DNA of 64,000 bases from Chrysomallon squamiferum (GCA_012295275.1 CM022672.1:8094780-8158779), one strand, 5' to 3'; numbered from the stretch's first letter, positions 37,090-50,133 are shown. Made by a program: numbers and translations. The notes: a model not told the origin generated them from the sequence alone.

Positions 37090-40000
37090 TAGCTGAACAT
37101 CTACTCATGTTGATAGAATACTGTTTTCCCTCGTTTTAAAATGCATAAACCTTTATTTTTATGTTGCATATTTAGTCATCAGCTTCTTAGAACCCATAAT
37201 GTTTGAGCTTAATAAATATAAAAAAAATCATAATGTTCGGGATTAACTGAATCCTAACTGCAAATAAAAATCCTAGCTCTGGATCTTAAGATAGAACGAA
37301 AATTCTGAGAAAGCAAAAATCACAATACAGATTAATACCATTGTACGGAATAATTATGTACTTGTACTTGTGAATCGAGTATGATAATAATACGAGATTC
37401 AGATGACTAACGCACCGAGTCGCAGTTTGTTTGTGATGTTCTTTCTACAGTGAAACTCATTTAAATATAAACGTTTCAGGATGTTTTCGAAGCCGTGATA
37501 TACCTTCGAGTACAATTATTAATTATGAATATGTCATCTTTTGAATGAATGAATACCAGGTCATTCACTGATAATCTAACCAAGTACTTAAGCACGCCTG
37601 CCATGGGAAATCTTTCTGATAAATGACGATCACTGTGTCTGTGGTGTATCTATATATAGTACAAAATAAATGATAAGATGATAAAATGATGATTCAAAAA
37701 TATCAGTAAGATAAAGTGGTTAGATCGATAAAAAGTTTCGTGGGCGCATAAAGGTGATACGCTGTTTATTTAGCCATTAGTTTTCATTATTGATGAAACA
37801 ACGAGGACTTCTGAGAGAAAGGTGTGACAATTTCATTAATGTGGTGCTCTGAAATTAAAGCCGTTATCAGCATTCTGCTCTGTGGGGTTAAAAACCATTA
37901 GATATTCTAATTAATTACCTTAGGTGTTTTTTTCTTACTTTCCTTTATTCTTTTTTTATTTTTTATTTTATTTTTTTTTATTTTTATTTATTTTTACAGT
38001 TGTGACTGGTGTCTGGTCACATTGTTAATTACTGATTTACAACTTAGTCGTTGGGGGGGGGTTCTCACATACCTTGACATACTGTATATCCCGTTCCAGG
38101 CATCTCTCCACGATATCAAGGTAGGAATATTCCTATCGAAAGAAAAAAGTATTTTACTGCTGATATTCTAAAGATATTGCTGCTGCTGCTCCTCCTCTTA
38201 CTACTACTAGTACGATCTCTACTATTACTACTACTACTACCATCAGTACTAAACTGCTACTACAACTAGTACTAAACTACTAGTATTATTTCTACTATTA
38301 CTGATACTCTTACTATTATTTTAGTTACTTCTATTACTACTACTACTACTACTACTACTACCTCTATTACTACTACTGCTACTACTACTACCCTACTACT
38401 ATAACAAATAATAATAATAATAAACCAGTGTGCATATGGAGGAGAACGATTCTGATACGTCATGCTGTGGCAGTCCTCTGAGTTAAAGAAGACAGTTATA
38501 TAATCACTATCCCACGTGAAATTTTAAGAACAGACTCATTAGATGTTGGTTGTTTATTACTTTCATTTAGATAAATCGTCACAATGAATAATTCATGAAT
38601 GTTTCAGATGCAGCCAATTGTTCGCTTAATTACCGTCTACAGACTTCATTTTTACGTCATGGAAGTCTTCACTTTTACAGTATACACAAAATACATTTTA
38701 TACCATATTTGTCGTATTGGGAGTAAATAATGTATTCGTTATCTTCATTATAGTCGTCGACAACGTTATTATCATCATCAAGAAATACTTATTCTGCTAC
38801 TTCTGCGACTACATATTTTATTACAACAATTTTGATTCTGATATAATTACTATTACTACAAAAATTTAAACAACTATTTATCAAAATTTATATAGGCCTA
38901 CATATAAATGAGATTGTGAAGCCAGTGGGAAAGACGAAAGAAAAGCAAAATTTTTCAGTCTGATATTAATCACTGTCTAAACCCTTATATAAACAAAGTC
39001 AAGAATGATTTGTCTGTACGTACGTCACTCTGACTATAAATCCAGTTTGTTATGTCAGCTGACAGACCGCCAGAAATAGCATGTGTATTAACTTATTGTA
39101 GAAACAACTCTCAAATAAATACAAATCATAACATATCCGTGTCACTTTGATGTTTTCCACCCTTGCAATCAAAGAGTCGCTGTAACTTGAAAACGCAGCT
39201 ATCAGACGACAAAATATGTTTACAATGGCACTGTGCTGTTTGGGCAACATCCCAGTGTAAACTGCTTCAAATAAAATCTGTCACGTTTTTGTCAGCGCAG
39301 TCTTTACTAAGGATCGTGTTTGTTATTAATTATCCTGTTTACCTTCTAACTGATGAATGATGTCATTTTCGTTCAAGTGGCTCACCAATACGTAATCAAT
39401 ATATCGAAACATGCTCTGCGGTTTCCTTTGTTTCGATTGGTATATGGCGACAGCGCCTGGAGCTATTGGAAAGCGTACAGTCTTGTTTTTACAAGAGTTA
39501 GCTAAGAATAAGTTATTTAAGTAGTGTAACAAAAGAATCCTAGGTGTAAGTCTCTGAATAGTAGTATTTTAAGATTACGATCAAATCCGGTCCTGTGTCT
39601 GTGAGAAATTAAACCAGATACTTCCCAAACACGCAAACGGATTATTTTTGTCCGCCAACCATTTCTAGGTGTCAGGCAAAGTGAGGCTAAAACTGTCGTT
39701 TCAGACCATAGGTAATAAAGATCTTGGACAAATCGAGACTTTTAGCGTATTTTGTTGATCAAAACTAATTATAGCTAATCGAGACTATTAACGTCACGAG
39801 CAGATCAAGACTATTAAGACTGTAGACAAATCGAGACTTTCGTATAAAAAACAAGCTCCAGACGAAACTAAAACTTGCGTGGGTCTGTCCTCACGAATAA
39901 AAAATATTATCAGACAAAACAGCCGTAAATACCTGACACGTCATTCGTTACTTAACCCCTTTAAACAGTCTGCAGTGATCTCCTATAATTCTTACTTTTT
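37090..40000. other. Gene-free stretch
   Basis: Imperfect ACT triplet cluster at about 38160-38400 gives the Val-Val-Val frame on the minus strand. A worn repeat with ATCGAGACT words lies at 39731-39840. A CACGTG is at 38513. No exon-like element seen. Confidence 0.55.
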
Positions 40001-40192
40001 TTAAATCGGCACATTTATCTTACACTGCACACTGCACAAATAATGAAGATATTTGCACTATTTTTATAACAACAACAACAACAAAAAAAAAAAAAAGAAG
40101 AAGAAGATAAAAACCAGTATAATAATGATTTTTAAAATAAATGGAAATCAGGAGTTGAAAGAAAGGAAACAATATTTGTGATAGATTTTCTC
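39999..40192 (+). repeat. ~195-bp dispersed repeat, copy 1
   Basis: Starts TTTAAATCGGCACATTTATC and ends GGAAACAATATTTGTGATAG then ATTTTCT. The same sequence, about 90% alike by eye, recurs at 42590-42787 in the same orientation, including an internal AAC-A-AAG purine stretch. Confidence 0.9.
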
Positions 40193-40539
40193 AAAAATGA
40201 ATTAGATGGTTTGACGTAAAAGAAATAAACAGTAACAAATTAATACGAGAGCAAAGTTCCGCGATCTTCGTTTTGGCTATGGGCATATGAACACAGCAAC
40301 GCATGGACTTTCAGATGCTAGAACGTTTAATAGTCTGCGCAAATTCAATACAGGAGAATGAACAGAAGAAAGAAAAATAATGGAAAACTGAACGAAGAAG
40401 CCCAGTTTCATGAGAAATGAATTAATATCGTTGTGATGACAAACTATTAAACCAGGTCTACACTTTGACAACAAGCTATATTTTAGCTACAGCTCATTAA
40501 CAGCAGTCAGACAGAAGGAGACATGTAGAGTTTGAAGGA

Positions 40540-40800
40540 TGCAACCAAAAAAGAATCACAATCGCGATTACGTGACCAGTGAGCACGAGTTCCATCAAGG
40601 GAAATAACCCACTGACCTTCGCAGTTAAGCGTAATGTTCAGAATCAGTCGTCCATTAAGACGAGCTGAATGATTTCGGCTTGTTAATTAGAAACGCTGCT
40701 CTAACTCGACAATCGCTTCTAATCCGACGTCACTGGGCTGTATCCCGCGTTAATGTCACTTAGAAAGACATCAAACAAATTACCTGGATGTTTTTGCCAA
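40540..40800. other. Non-repetitive island with TTAATTAG
   Basis: Ordinary complexity, with CTTGTTAATTAGAAACGC (homeodomain-type core), GACGTCACTGG (CRE-type) and no coding frame. Regulatory-like composition only. Confidence 0.25.
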
Positions 40801-41085
40801 CCATCACAAGAAAAGAACATAATTACGCCGACACTCTACACCTATCTAATTAGTGTCTCATTTTACCTGTAGATTTAGAATGGGTATTTAGTCAATGCGG
40901 GATGTACGTGACAGGTAAATAGGACAGTTATCGTCAGTTTATATCGGAAACACAAGTACAAATCAGTTATTATCTGTACAAGGTAATTATATACAAGATC
41001 AGTTTGACAGGAATTTGACATCTCAGACTTTATAATATGTAGGAAGTTAAATCGTATCTCCGTTAAAAAATATATACTGCTGGAC

Positions 41086-41279
<194 letters not shown>

Positions 41280-41375
41280 ATCTCTATCTATTTTTCTCTC
41301 TGTATTTCTGTATGTTCATGTCTCTCTCCTCTCTCCCTTTCCGTTTTTCTCGCTGTCTTTCCTTCTTTGTTTTAG

Positions 41376-41437
41376 CATTAAGTAAAAAGAAAGTTAAAGA
41401 ATGGTTCAAATTAAATAAGGCGCCATGTTGCGGTGGA
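41376..41437 (+). CDS. Possible internal exon of unknown gene
   Basis: TTCTTTGTTTTAG acceptor (ending 41375) and GTAAGT donor (41438) bound 62 bases. The other two frames stop at once (CAT TAA; ATT AAG TAA). The third is fully open and reads LSKKKVKEWFKLNKAPCCGG. I do not recognise the protein. KVKEWF only loosely recalls the homeodomain recognition helix (KVWFQNRR) and lacks its key residues. No partner exon was found within reach, and the acceptor's pyrimidine tract derives from the adjoining CT microsatellite, so chance is a real alternative. Confidence 0.25.
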
Positions 41438-41519
41438 GTAAGTACATTGCATGTGGTACGTCTTCATTCTGAAAATATCAAGGGAGAAGCATTTTACATG
41501 AATAACTTCTGAAATATTT

Positions 41520-42585
41520 GTTCCTTTTTTATTTGGCTTTAATAATATTCTAGCTATGCTACACTGTAAAAAATGGGAATATATTAACGTCGAGTATGAA
41601 CACTGGATCCAGTAAAGCTACGCAAAGGTGTAACGGAATTCCCAAACATCAAGTTGTACAAGCAGAGAAATGTCATGTTCTGATGTTTTTAAAGACTGTG
41701 TTCACACTGCTGTACACGTTCTGGTTACAGATTACAACTGACGTGTCAGCACTACACACAGAATATTTCTCTGCATTAATTCAAACCCAGTTATGTGAAA
41801 CAATATGATCTGAATTATAATGAAGTCATAAAAACAATCTCAGTTCCTTTGCGGACAGATTTGAATGCGCTTATTAATTCTATACGGTGTCAATGCAGAT
41901 AATCTCCTCAGAGGTGAACAGCCTTATTCTTCTTCGTATACAATAACAGTTTATCTTGTGTGTGAATCTGTGTACATTATCAACTCGTTCACAAAACTGA
42001 TCTGCGATGTCCTCTGTAATACACGTAGTTGGACTGTATTTTATCTGTGTACATGTATGCGACAGTTTTCAGTGTCAGTTTTGCAGTTTGTATGTAAAAC
42101 AGACTGTTATAGCCGTCTGCTCTAGAGGCTAGGGGTCTTATCTAGCCTCACTGAATGGAAAACAAGTATTCTGTTTACAATAATTATATAATGAAATGAA
42201 GTAAACCTGGGATCTGATTGAAATTTTCGTATTATGACATATCCCCAGGCTGCCTGTTACACGGCAACGAAAGTAATACTGAAAAAACGGGACTGATAAG
42301 TGTATGCCTGGTTAGAACTAAATATCCGTACAGTTTAAATAATGTTTATTTGGATTTTTGGGGTGAACAAGAGCGAAAGTGAATATAGGCCCTTCCTTTC
42401 ATTTTAAAATAAATACGCAGATGCTTAGTGTACAGTACAGTTTATTGATAATTTCTTTATTATTTTAAAATAACGACGATGATGATGATGATAATAATAA
42501 TAATGAATAATGACACAGCAGAAGAATTTTTATATTCAAGTGATAAATATTTCGTTAATGAACTACGTTAGACAGTTATGTGCAC
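41520..42585. other. Gene-free stretch
   Basis: Moderately complex sequence with frames of 70 and 86 codons on the + strand that show no domain or splice context. A short GAT/AAT run is near 42477-42505. Confidence 0.5.
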
Positions 42586-42589
42586 ATCT

Positions 42590-42787
42590 TTTTCTTTAAA
42601 TCGGCACATTTATCTTACACTGCATACTTCACAAATAATGAAGATATTTGCACTATTTTTTTAACAACAACAAAACAAAACAAAAAAAAGAAGAAGAAGA
42701 AAAAAAAACAGTGTTATAATAATTTTTAAAAATAAATTGAAATCAGGAGCTGAAAGAAAGGAAACAATATTTGTGATAGATTTTCTG
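42590..42787 (+). repeat. ~195-bp dispersed repeat, copy 2
   Basis: Same orientation as copy 1, about 2.6 kb away. It differs by small indels in the AAC/AAG stretch and some substitutions (for example GCACACTGCAC versus GCATACTTCAC). Confidence 0.9.
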
Positions 42788-42799
42788 CTTTAACCCTTT

Positions 42800-44420
42800 A
42801 ATTCCTAACAAGCTGTCACGTGTCGGTAATGATGTTACTCATTTCATCTTTGTAATTCAAATCTTATAAATATATAATTAATTATGGTAAAATTTTATGG
42901 TAAAATTTACTTCTACGCCAGTAAAGAACTTGGATTAGCTTCACGGAAGATTATGAAATAAGAACTTAGCTACAGCTAAAAACCCAAGTAGATGACGTAA
43001 TACTAATACAACCAATCAGAAACAAGTTTATAAATATACTGGATGGGTATCTATTTGAAACACATGAAGCATGTTTCTTGTTAATTCTTGAAAATCGTAA
43101 ACATGCAAGAATTTTCTTTGATTTGTAATCGGGATGCGTCTGCCTGACATTATTATTATTTTTTTTTTTTTTTTGGTAATGAGCAATTACGTAAGTGTGG
43201 AACTGGCGCGGTTCATTGACGTCAAGTGCTGATTGTAGACTGATTCCCAGTACTTGATACTGTCTAGCTAGGAGTTACCAGGAAGTGTAGTGTTGCGTTA
43301 GTTGTTCAGTCTCGTGTTTAAAGAAAATCTCCAGGTTATCGAGTGTAAGGTTTTTTCTATAAATAACAACAAAGTGTCAGTGTCTGACTGAAAAACTAAT
43401 TTGAAATAAAAAATAAATAAATAAATAAAAATAAAAAAGAGAGAAAAATTTAGGAAAAAGGAAAGAAAGAATGCAAACCTATGATACATCATAGCAGTAA
43501 TATTATTTGTAATAATAAGGTTGACGGCTACAAAACATTTATTTACACTTTTCAAAAATTTGACTTTTCCTGTTTTACTTTATTTTCACAGAACAAGCAA
43601 GAGGAAATTTTTGCTGTGTCCAGTACTTAAACACAAAAATCATATACATTTGTATAATTTAATTAAATATGATATCATTATCGATATACAAGTAATACTA
43701 TACATTTAATATAATTGGATGCACGTAATAATATTAAAATGTTGCCCGAGTATTCCGTTAAGTCAAATCAGCTAATCTGATATATATATACAACACTTGA
43801 CAAGGGTTGAGAGTAAGTCACTAGTGACATGATTTAGCAATTTGTGAACGCCAGGCAGTTGGCGGGTCATCGTGATCGATGGAGTATCTCAGGGTACACA
43901 TTCCTGTCTGATCGCTTGGAAATTATCTTCTCATATTTACCTCACAGCCTGGCCCTTGATCAAAGAAACCAGAAGCAGTTTCCTAATTAAACGAATTTCC
44001 ATGTTTTCGATTTTAACTAAGTAAATATAAATATTGATATTTCCATATGTCATCAGTGCGATCCTGTGAACGTGTATGTATGTATACAGCAATGAATGTT
44101 ATACAAACACTGCAGAGCAAAAAACAAATTCACGAAATTATTGATGAAGTGGAACGTGACGCAGATAACGACTGCCTCGACCGAGAGAGTACGGAGGGAG
44201 GGGCAGTTACCGTGGGAGGGTAGCACATGGAGGAGGGATATCGGTGAGTGAAAATAATACGTGGGGGGCGACAAAAGGGGTAGGTTTAACTTTAACACAT
44301 GGGACTGTTAACATTTATTTATCTCTAAGAAAACAGTTTCAGACTTTGACTTTTGTCAGTTACTGGCATCAGTCTTTATTGGATTTCAAACTACACGATC
44401 CTCAGCTTGTTCCTGTTCCA
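42800..44420. other. Gene-free stretch
   Basis: Non-repetitive parts at 42800-43300, AAAT repeats near 43400-43430, and a G-rich patch near 44190-44240 (GGAGGGAGGGG...GGGAGGG) whose central loop of 10 is too long for a standard quadruplex. No gene recognised. Confidence 0.5.
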
Positions 44421-44429
44421 AACTAGGCT

Positions 44430-44890
44430 CTTCAGTTTGCTTTTCAGGCAATTATAACCGCAGATTTTTACTATATAGAATGGTTTATTCCCGATTATGG
44501 CATTCCCGAATCTGGCAGTGAGGTTATAACACATCTAAATCTGGCAATTTACTGCTCACCCTTACTAATTGCAGTTCCGTCACCTTAATTGATGTACTTT
44601 TGTCTAAATTGGTAGTATTTCCTGTCTCCAAATTTTACTGAGATAGAACATTAATTTCATGTCTCCAAACATTAATTTTCTTGCAATCTCTATTCCGGCT
44701 CACCTCTTCTCTTCACTGCTCATTAAGGTTAATCTCGTTAATTGCCCCCCTCAGTTCTTCACACATCTTGTTATCCCCATGACTCTAAATTGGCCTTAAT
44801 TGCTCACGCCAGTTTTCCCATTTCTGGAAGCGGATTATAACACCTCACCGATTACCTAATCTGGAGACTGCCGATATAATGGCGACATTT
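44430..44890. other. Non-repetitive island rich in TAAT-type words
   Basis: Some 450 bases without simple repeats carry many homeodomain-like cores (CTAATTGC, TTAATTGA, ATTAATTT, GTTAATTGCC, CTTAATTGC) and recurring short words (TCTGGCA, CTAAAT, GATTATAACACC-like). Looks like a cis-regulatory element; no functional evidence. Confidence 0.3.
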
Positions 44891-44929
44891 AGTTTCTCTT
44901 TTACAAAGCTATTAATACATATATACATA

Positions 44930-44937
44930 CATACACA

Positions 44938-44976
<39 letters not shown>

Positions 44977-45021
44977 ACATACATACACACACACACACAC
45001 ATACACACATACATACATACA

Positions 45022-45053
<32 letters not shown>

Positions 45054-45095
45054 GGTGTGTATGTGTATATAAACACACACACATATATATATATA
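44930..45095. repeat. AC/CATA/TA compound microsatellite
   Basis: AC repeats, then about eleven CATA units, then AC and TA. It explains the His-Thr and Cys-Val reading frames around it. Confidence 0.9.
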
Positions 45096-45391
45096 TCTCA
45101 TGTTAATACTAATTAATATTAACATGCGTTCAGTTAAATATTCATTCATCCAACAACCTTATTTTTTTATTATTATCATCCAGAATTACCGATCTCTTTC
45201 CCTTCAGAAACCTTGACCCAGTTTACTGACCTACATTTCAGCCAATCAAATTACGTATTTTAGGAAAAAAAGCAAGAGCTGAATGACTAGAACACTAAGA
45301 GTTTATTAATGGTGGTAATTTTCAAATTGACGTTTATCGACAGCAGTTTAATGAGGACAGAACTCGGGAGTCTGCCGGTCAGCGAGAGGTC

Positions 45392-45426
45392 GGGCCGGGC
45401 CGACAGGGGGGGTTGACGGGGTCGGG
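45392..45426 (+). other. G-quadruplex motif
   Basis: GGG-CC-GGG-CCGACA-GGGGGGG-TTGAC-GGGG-TC-GGG: five runs of at least three G with loops of 2, 6, 5 and 2, meeting the G3+N1-7 rule. It sits in a short G+C-rich peak (45365-45435) within A+T-rich DNA. Confidence 0.8.
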
Positions 45427-45555
45427 ACGTACAAGTTAAAGTCTATAATACATCAAAAGACCCCTGACTTCATCAACCTCTGTCTCTTCATCACCAGCTG
45501 ACGTCTTCTCCGCCGCGACCAGCAGTGCCAAATAAATCACAACGCCATTATATAT

Positions 45556-45569
45556 GAGAGAGAGAGAGA

Positions 45570-45636
<67 letters not shown>
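45556..45636. repeat. (GA)n-(TG)n compound microsatellite
   Basis: A short GA run passes into about 33 TG units. The His-Thr minus-strand frame comes from this repeat. Confidence 0.9.
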
Positions 45637-45638
<2 letters not shown>

Positions 45639-45865
45639 ACAAATCATTGTATAGGCTGTTTACACGTGTAGCAAATTACTATTTCCTGGTGATACAACAT
45701 TAAAAGTGTAATATGGAAATATAACTTTTTGTTATCGCTCAGTTTTCTAAATACTGATATTCATCACTCTTAATTTTTCACGCGTGTTGTTACCTTAAAC
45801 GTTAAGCATAAGGAGCCGGTTTTTTTTTTTTTTTTTTACTTAATTCCTTTTGCCTGACATTAACG

Positions 45866-45883
45866 CAGTTTCCATGGAAACTG
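45866..45883. promoter_or_regulatory. Perfect palindromic X-box (RFX-type site)
   Basis: CAGTTTCCATGGAAACTG is an 18-bp perfect palindrome, and its core GTTTCCATGGAAAC (45868-45881) matches the RFX consensus GTTNCCATGGNAAC at every position. It lies in non-repetitive sequence between two G-quadruplex motifs. No open reading frame or TSS can be tied to it. Confidence 0.6.
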
Positions 45884-45889
45884 TAAAGC

Positions 45890-46500
45890 TGACGGCGAAG
45901 CAAAGCGTTAGAACGTCAGAAATTAAGCAATCTGTTGTGCTATTTATAGCATCGTTTCCGCATCACAAATTCAATTTAGCATCTACGTTACGTGGCGTCA
46001 TCAATGAACGGAGAGTTTGAAAAATGGTCACCGTGAAAGCGCCTCTGCAGATTGATGGCGGACTGTGAGGTTCAATTACTGCTCTCCGTCCACTGCTGAC
46101 CGGTCAGGCGATGCAAGACGTTGAGTCCACGGGGAATGGGGGGGGGACAAGGGATGGCCCTCAACTCAGTCTGGTGATCCGTGAGACAAAAGCCGATAAC
46201 ATCAATAAGCTGTTACTTTACCGAGATTGATAGCTTTACGTGAGTGCGAGATACCCAGCTAAAGTGACCGCAGCTAAATGTGAACGTAACACCAGTCTCA
46301 CAGGCCAGACACAACGCAAGGAGCTGGGATCGCCTCTCGGGAAAGTCTGCTGGCAGCGACTGTTTTGGTTAGTTCAAGATGACTAACGTGCTAAAACACA
46401 GGCAGACACGTGTTTGACTAAACAAGACAGATATATCTGAAACTGTCAGCGGATGTTAACATGTACTGATTGATAGGGGATGTCAGGATAATAATTAGCT
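45890..46500. other. Non-repetitive island around the X-box
   Basis: Ordinary complexity, CpG present, no coding frame recognised. It includes GGCGTCATCAATG, GATTGATGG and a run of nine G. It may be promoter or enhancer DNA belonging to a gene outside the window. Confidence 0.3.
46131..46153 (+). other. Second G-quadruplex motif
   Basis: GGGG-AAT-nine G-ACAA-GGG. The nine-G run can give two tracts, so four G-tracts with loops of 3, 3 and 4 are available. About 700 bases from the first motif and on the same strand. Confidence 0.65.
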
Positions 46501-46622
46501 GTTCAGACTGAGTTTTGACAAGACATTCAATCAACGGATCATTTCACGCGTGCTTTACTCCACACTCTCCAGGCTGAGGCAAATATTTCTTGGGCAGACG
46601 TTGTGTACCAAGCCAAGACGAG

Positions 46623-46625
<3 letters not shown>

Positions 46626-46654
<29 letters not shown>
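46626..46654. repeat. Poly(A) tract
   Basis: About 28 A in a row. On the minus strand it gives the Phe run in a 148-codon frame that also crosses the GA tract; that frame is therefore not a gene. Confidence 0.85.
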
Positions 46655-46655
<1 letters not shown>

Positions 46656-46878
46656 GTATGCGTATATGAGAGAAATCGATAGAAGTCAGTGACATGCAGT
46701 GATACGTTTTAGCATGCACTGCTGTTGACAGGTGACATAACACATCATGACTGAATGTCGTGTACCAGTCACTTATTAATGTTTCTAATAGTCTTACACA
46801 GCGCGTGTTGTGTGCAGTAGAGTGAATCTGTGTCTGTGTTTGCGTGAGTATATATGTTTGCTTGTTTTTATTGCTTAG

Positions 46879-46999
<121 letters not shown>

Positions 47000-47009
47000 A
47001 TGTATGTGT

Positions 47010-49560
47010 TATTTATTTTATATTGGATTTTTAATCTTTTATCATTACTGGGGTTTTTTTAGGGTGGTGGTTAATTTCTTATTATCATCATCATCATCAT
47101 CATCATCATTATTAGCGTTGTTGTCATTGTTGCATTTTGCCTTATATGATTTAGACTTCTTGACGGGCGATAGCATACAGGATCGATACCTGTGTATTGA
47201 GTAATAAATTATTCCTCGTTATAAGCACAGCACACAGTGTCTGACACAACCGTATTCTTCAGTTAGTGATTATTTAACAAGAGAACAGAGATTTTACAAA
47301 CTGTTTGCTTTACACGTTTACTTATCACAGTTTACTGTGAACAGAATTGATTTTCACTTACCTCTGCTTCGTCGATTTTTAACACAAGTATGTTACCTGT
47401 AAGAATTCGGAATCCTTTTAAAAGAAGAAGAATAGACACAACATGTATGCAAGAACGAATGAATCAAGGAAAGACTGAGAGATATATTAAACATATTTGT
47501 TTTAAGAGAGAAAGAATCGAGAGAATAAAGAATGAGGGAAGGAACAAAAATTAGAGGCTCGTATACTTGTCGTATAAGACACAAAGACACACAGACACAC
47601 AGGCACAGAAATATTGTGTTAAAATAATTAATGATAAATTTATTGACATACATACATACGTAACATTTTGAAATATATACAGTTATACACACATATATAG
47701 GTAGCCATATTCGTACTTTTGTATACATAATATAATACACTACATATACGCATATGCATTCACTAACACACTCACACATATTTTTATTATTCAGCACTTC
47801 TGGTGCTATGCTGAAACGTTACTGCACTGAACTGCTCTGATACGTCGCTGCAGGTTTTAGGACGTAAAAAAGAAAAGACAAATGAATTTCTTTTATTTTC
47901 AATTAAAACGACTTGCGAGGATTAACGATACATGGACATCATCGTGACTGGCATATGGCTTCATTTGACGAGGTCACTGAACGGACAAAGCTTTGACCGT
48001 TTGGAGTGACCGGCACCTCGTTCTCGCTAATATGGAGCAATAACATTTTACTACACTTTATGCAGTATGTCATTACCTTCCCCAGTTCGTTGTCAGATGT
48101 CTTTATGTCAATACAAATGAACACAGACAGATACGCCATTTGTGGTCGTTATCAACACCTTATTAAAATTGCATTGATACAGTAGCACTAGACTTGTAAT
48201 TTTGTGTTCACGTTCTGGTATCTGCTTTCATTTTGTAATTAATGAAATTTCATAACGACAAAATAGTTAGTGATTATTTAATCATCATAAAAAAAAAAAA
48301 AATTACATTAGTATGGCTGTGAGATTCTAGGATAGAGACTTGCTACCAGCAGTCGGCATTTGATTAATACATTAATGAAACTTGTTGTCTATTATATCTT
48401 TCTAATTATTAACACCTTATTTTAATAATACACTTTCATTTGTGCAAAACAGAGGAATTCTGAAATCGCTACCTTTAGTTAATAAGTAAGATTTCATGAC
48501 GTCATTTTGGTAATAATTTACATTGTTACTCGGACATCTTGTCAGTTAGTGGTAAAGTGTCACAGTTCTTGGATTGGTCACATAAACCTGTCCAGAGTTT
48601 AGTAGAAAGTTGTAACAAGAATATTGTTTAGTCCTTAATCACCACTTACAGTACTGACAGAGTTGTAGGCTGGTCAAGATTCCAATCTTCTGAGTGGTAG
48701 GTAGAGAGATCGAATCCAAACAGCGGCTGATGCTATATTTAACTGATGGGTTGAAAGATATTTTTTGTTAATTGTTATGACACTTCATTTTAATCATCTC
48801 TAGGCTTAATACAGACTTTCTGGAACAGGAAATAAGGACTGAATCTGCTGTTTGTCAGATGTCAGACGAGATTTTTGTGGTTGAGATTTATTATTATTAT
48901 TTTATATATAGATATAAAGTGTCTGGTATAAATTTTACTTTTATTTTTCTCACTTTAAAACGATTTGGAAAGAAGCTAATTTCTGCATTCAAGTAGCCGA
49001 AACGAAGTGCTAGCTGGTTGTTTACTGTTATCATTCCTGCAAATTGCTCATTTGAACAGACTCGTTATAAATTGATCACGTGACGGCAACATCATTAATT
49101 TAATCCAAGTGTAAAATACTTCAAAGTGATTTCAAGTCACTGCGAAACATATATTAGGTATTATTATTTTTATTTTTTTTTTTTTTTCAAGACGTTTTAA
49201 ATCTGAATACTATAAAGGCAGCTGTATCTTATTTTTACGTTTGAAATGAGGCAGATTTCTAGACACACCTGTCAGGAGGACATCAAAGAGATTCGCCGAG
49301 TCAGCAGAGCGAAAAAAAAAAAAGAAGAAAGAACAGATAAAACAAAGCCAGGAAAATACTATTAGTGCGAGTGTAATATAAATCAGATTTTACTTATCTA
49401 AATAATTTGCGTTGCTATAAATAGAAACTAGATTTTAAATCTGTACAAAATCTCTACACTGTGTTATCAGTAGCTGTTATGGAAACAAACTCTATATGTA
49501 ATTTTCTGTGTGGAATTTTCTTTCTTTCTTTCTTTCCTAATTTAAAAAAAAATTTAAAAA
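47010..49560. other. Gene-free stretch with a worn SINE
   Basis: ATC triplets near 47088-47110. A possible plus-strand SINE remnant lies near 48685-48720 (TCTGAGTGGTAGGTAGAG, then AGATCGAATCC). A CACGTG is at 49077. No gene recognised. Confidence 0.5.
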
Positions 49561-49564
49561 AATT

Positions 49565-49577
49565 ATTGTTGTTGTTG

Positions 49578-49640
<63 letters not shown>
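49565..49640. repeat. (TTG)n-(TTA)n microsatellite
   Basis: Four or five TTG units followed by about 20 TTA units. It is the source of the poly-Leu frame. Confidence 0.9.
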
Positions 49641-49642
<2 letters not shown>

Positions 49643-50131
49643 CCCTGGATTTTCTAATTAATAATAATCAATAAATCTAGATTTAAAAAAAAAAAAAAAA
49701 ATCCTGTCTAACAATAGAATTTGTACAACAACAAACACAGTACGGGTTTTGTCCTGAAACAAAGCGTACAGATTATGAAAATAATGATAAATAGATTGTG
49801 AGAAATGCTGATGAAGAAAAGATCATTTCAGCTGAACTCACCTCTTCCTTTACAGAAAGCTGGTATTCACTTTTCTGTTGTACCGAACATATTGTCATTT
49901 GTTATTATTTTACGTCACAAAAGATCTTTACTCAAATATAGAAGAAATATTACTTACTGTAATTCAAATTAAATTGTACTAGATATTCGTATCACTATTA
50001 GATTAGTGTATTACTCATAAATTTCTATCTAATAACAGATTTACTGAAAAAGTTCCTTTATCTAAATAAACTGAATATATGGATTACTTGAGTTTTGATG
50101 AAAGAAAAATGAATGTTTTGCCTGTATTTTG

Positions 50132-50133
<2 letters not shown>

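Noticed and set aside
41376-41437. Homeobox exon because of KVKEWF
   Set aside because: The homeodomain third helix needs the VWFQNRR pattern; N, R and the Q/K at position 50 are not in place and no other helix is nearby.
44190-44240. Third G-quadruplex
   Set aside because: The central loop between G-runs is about 10 bases, beyond the usual limit of 7.
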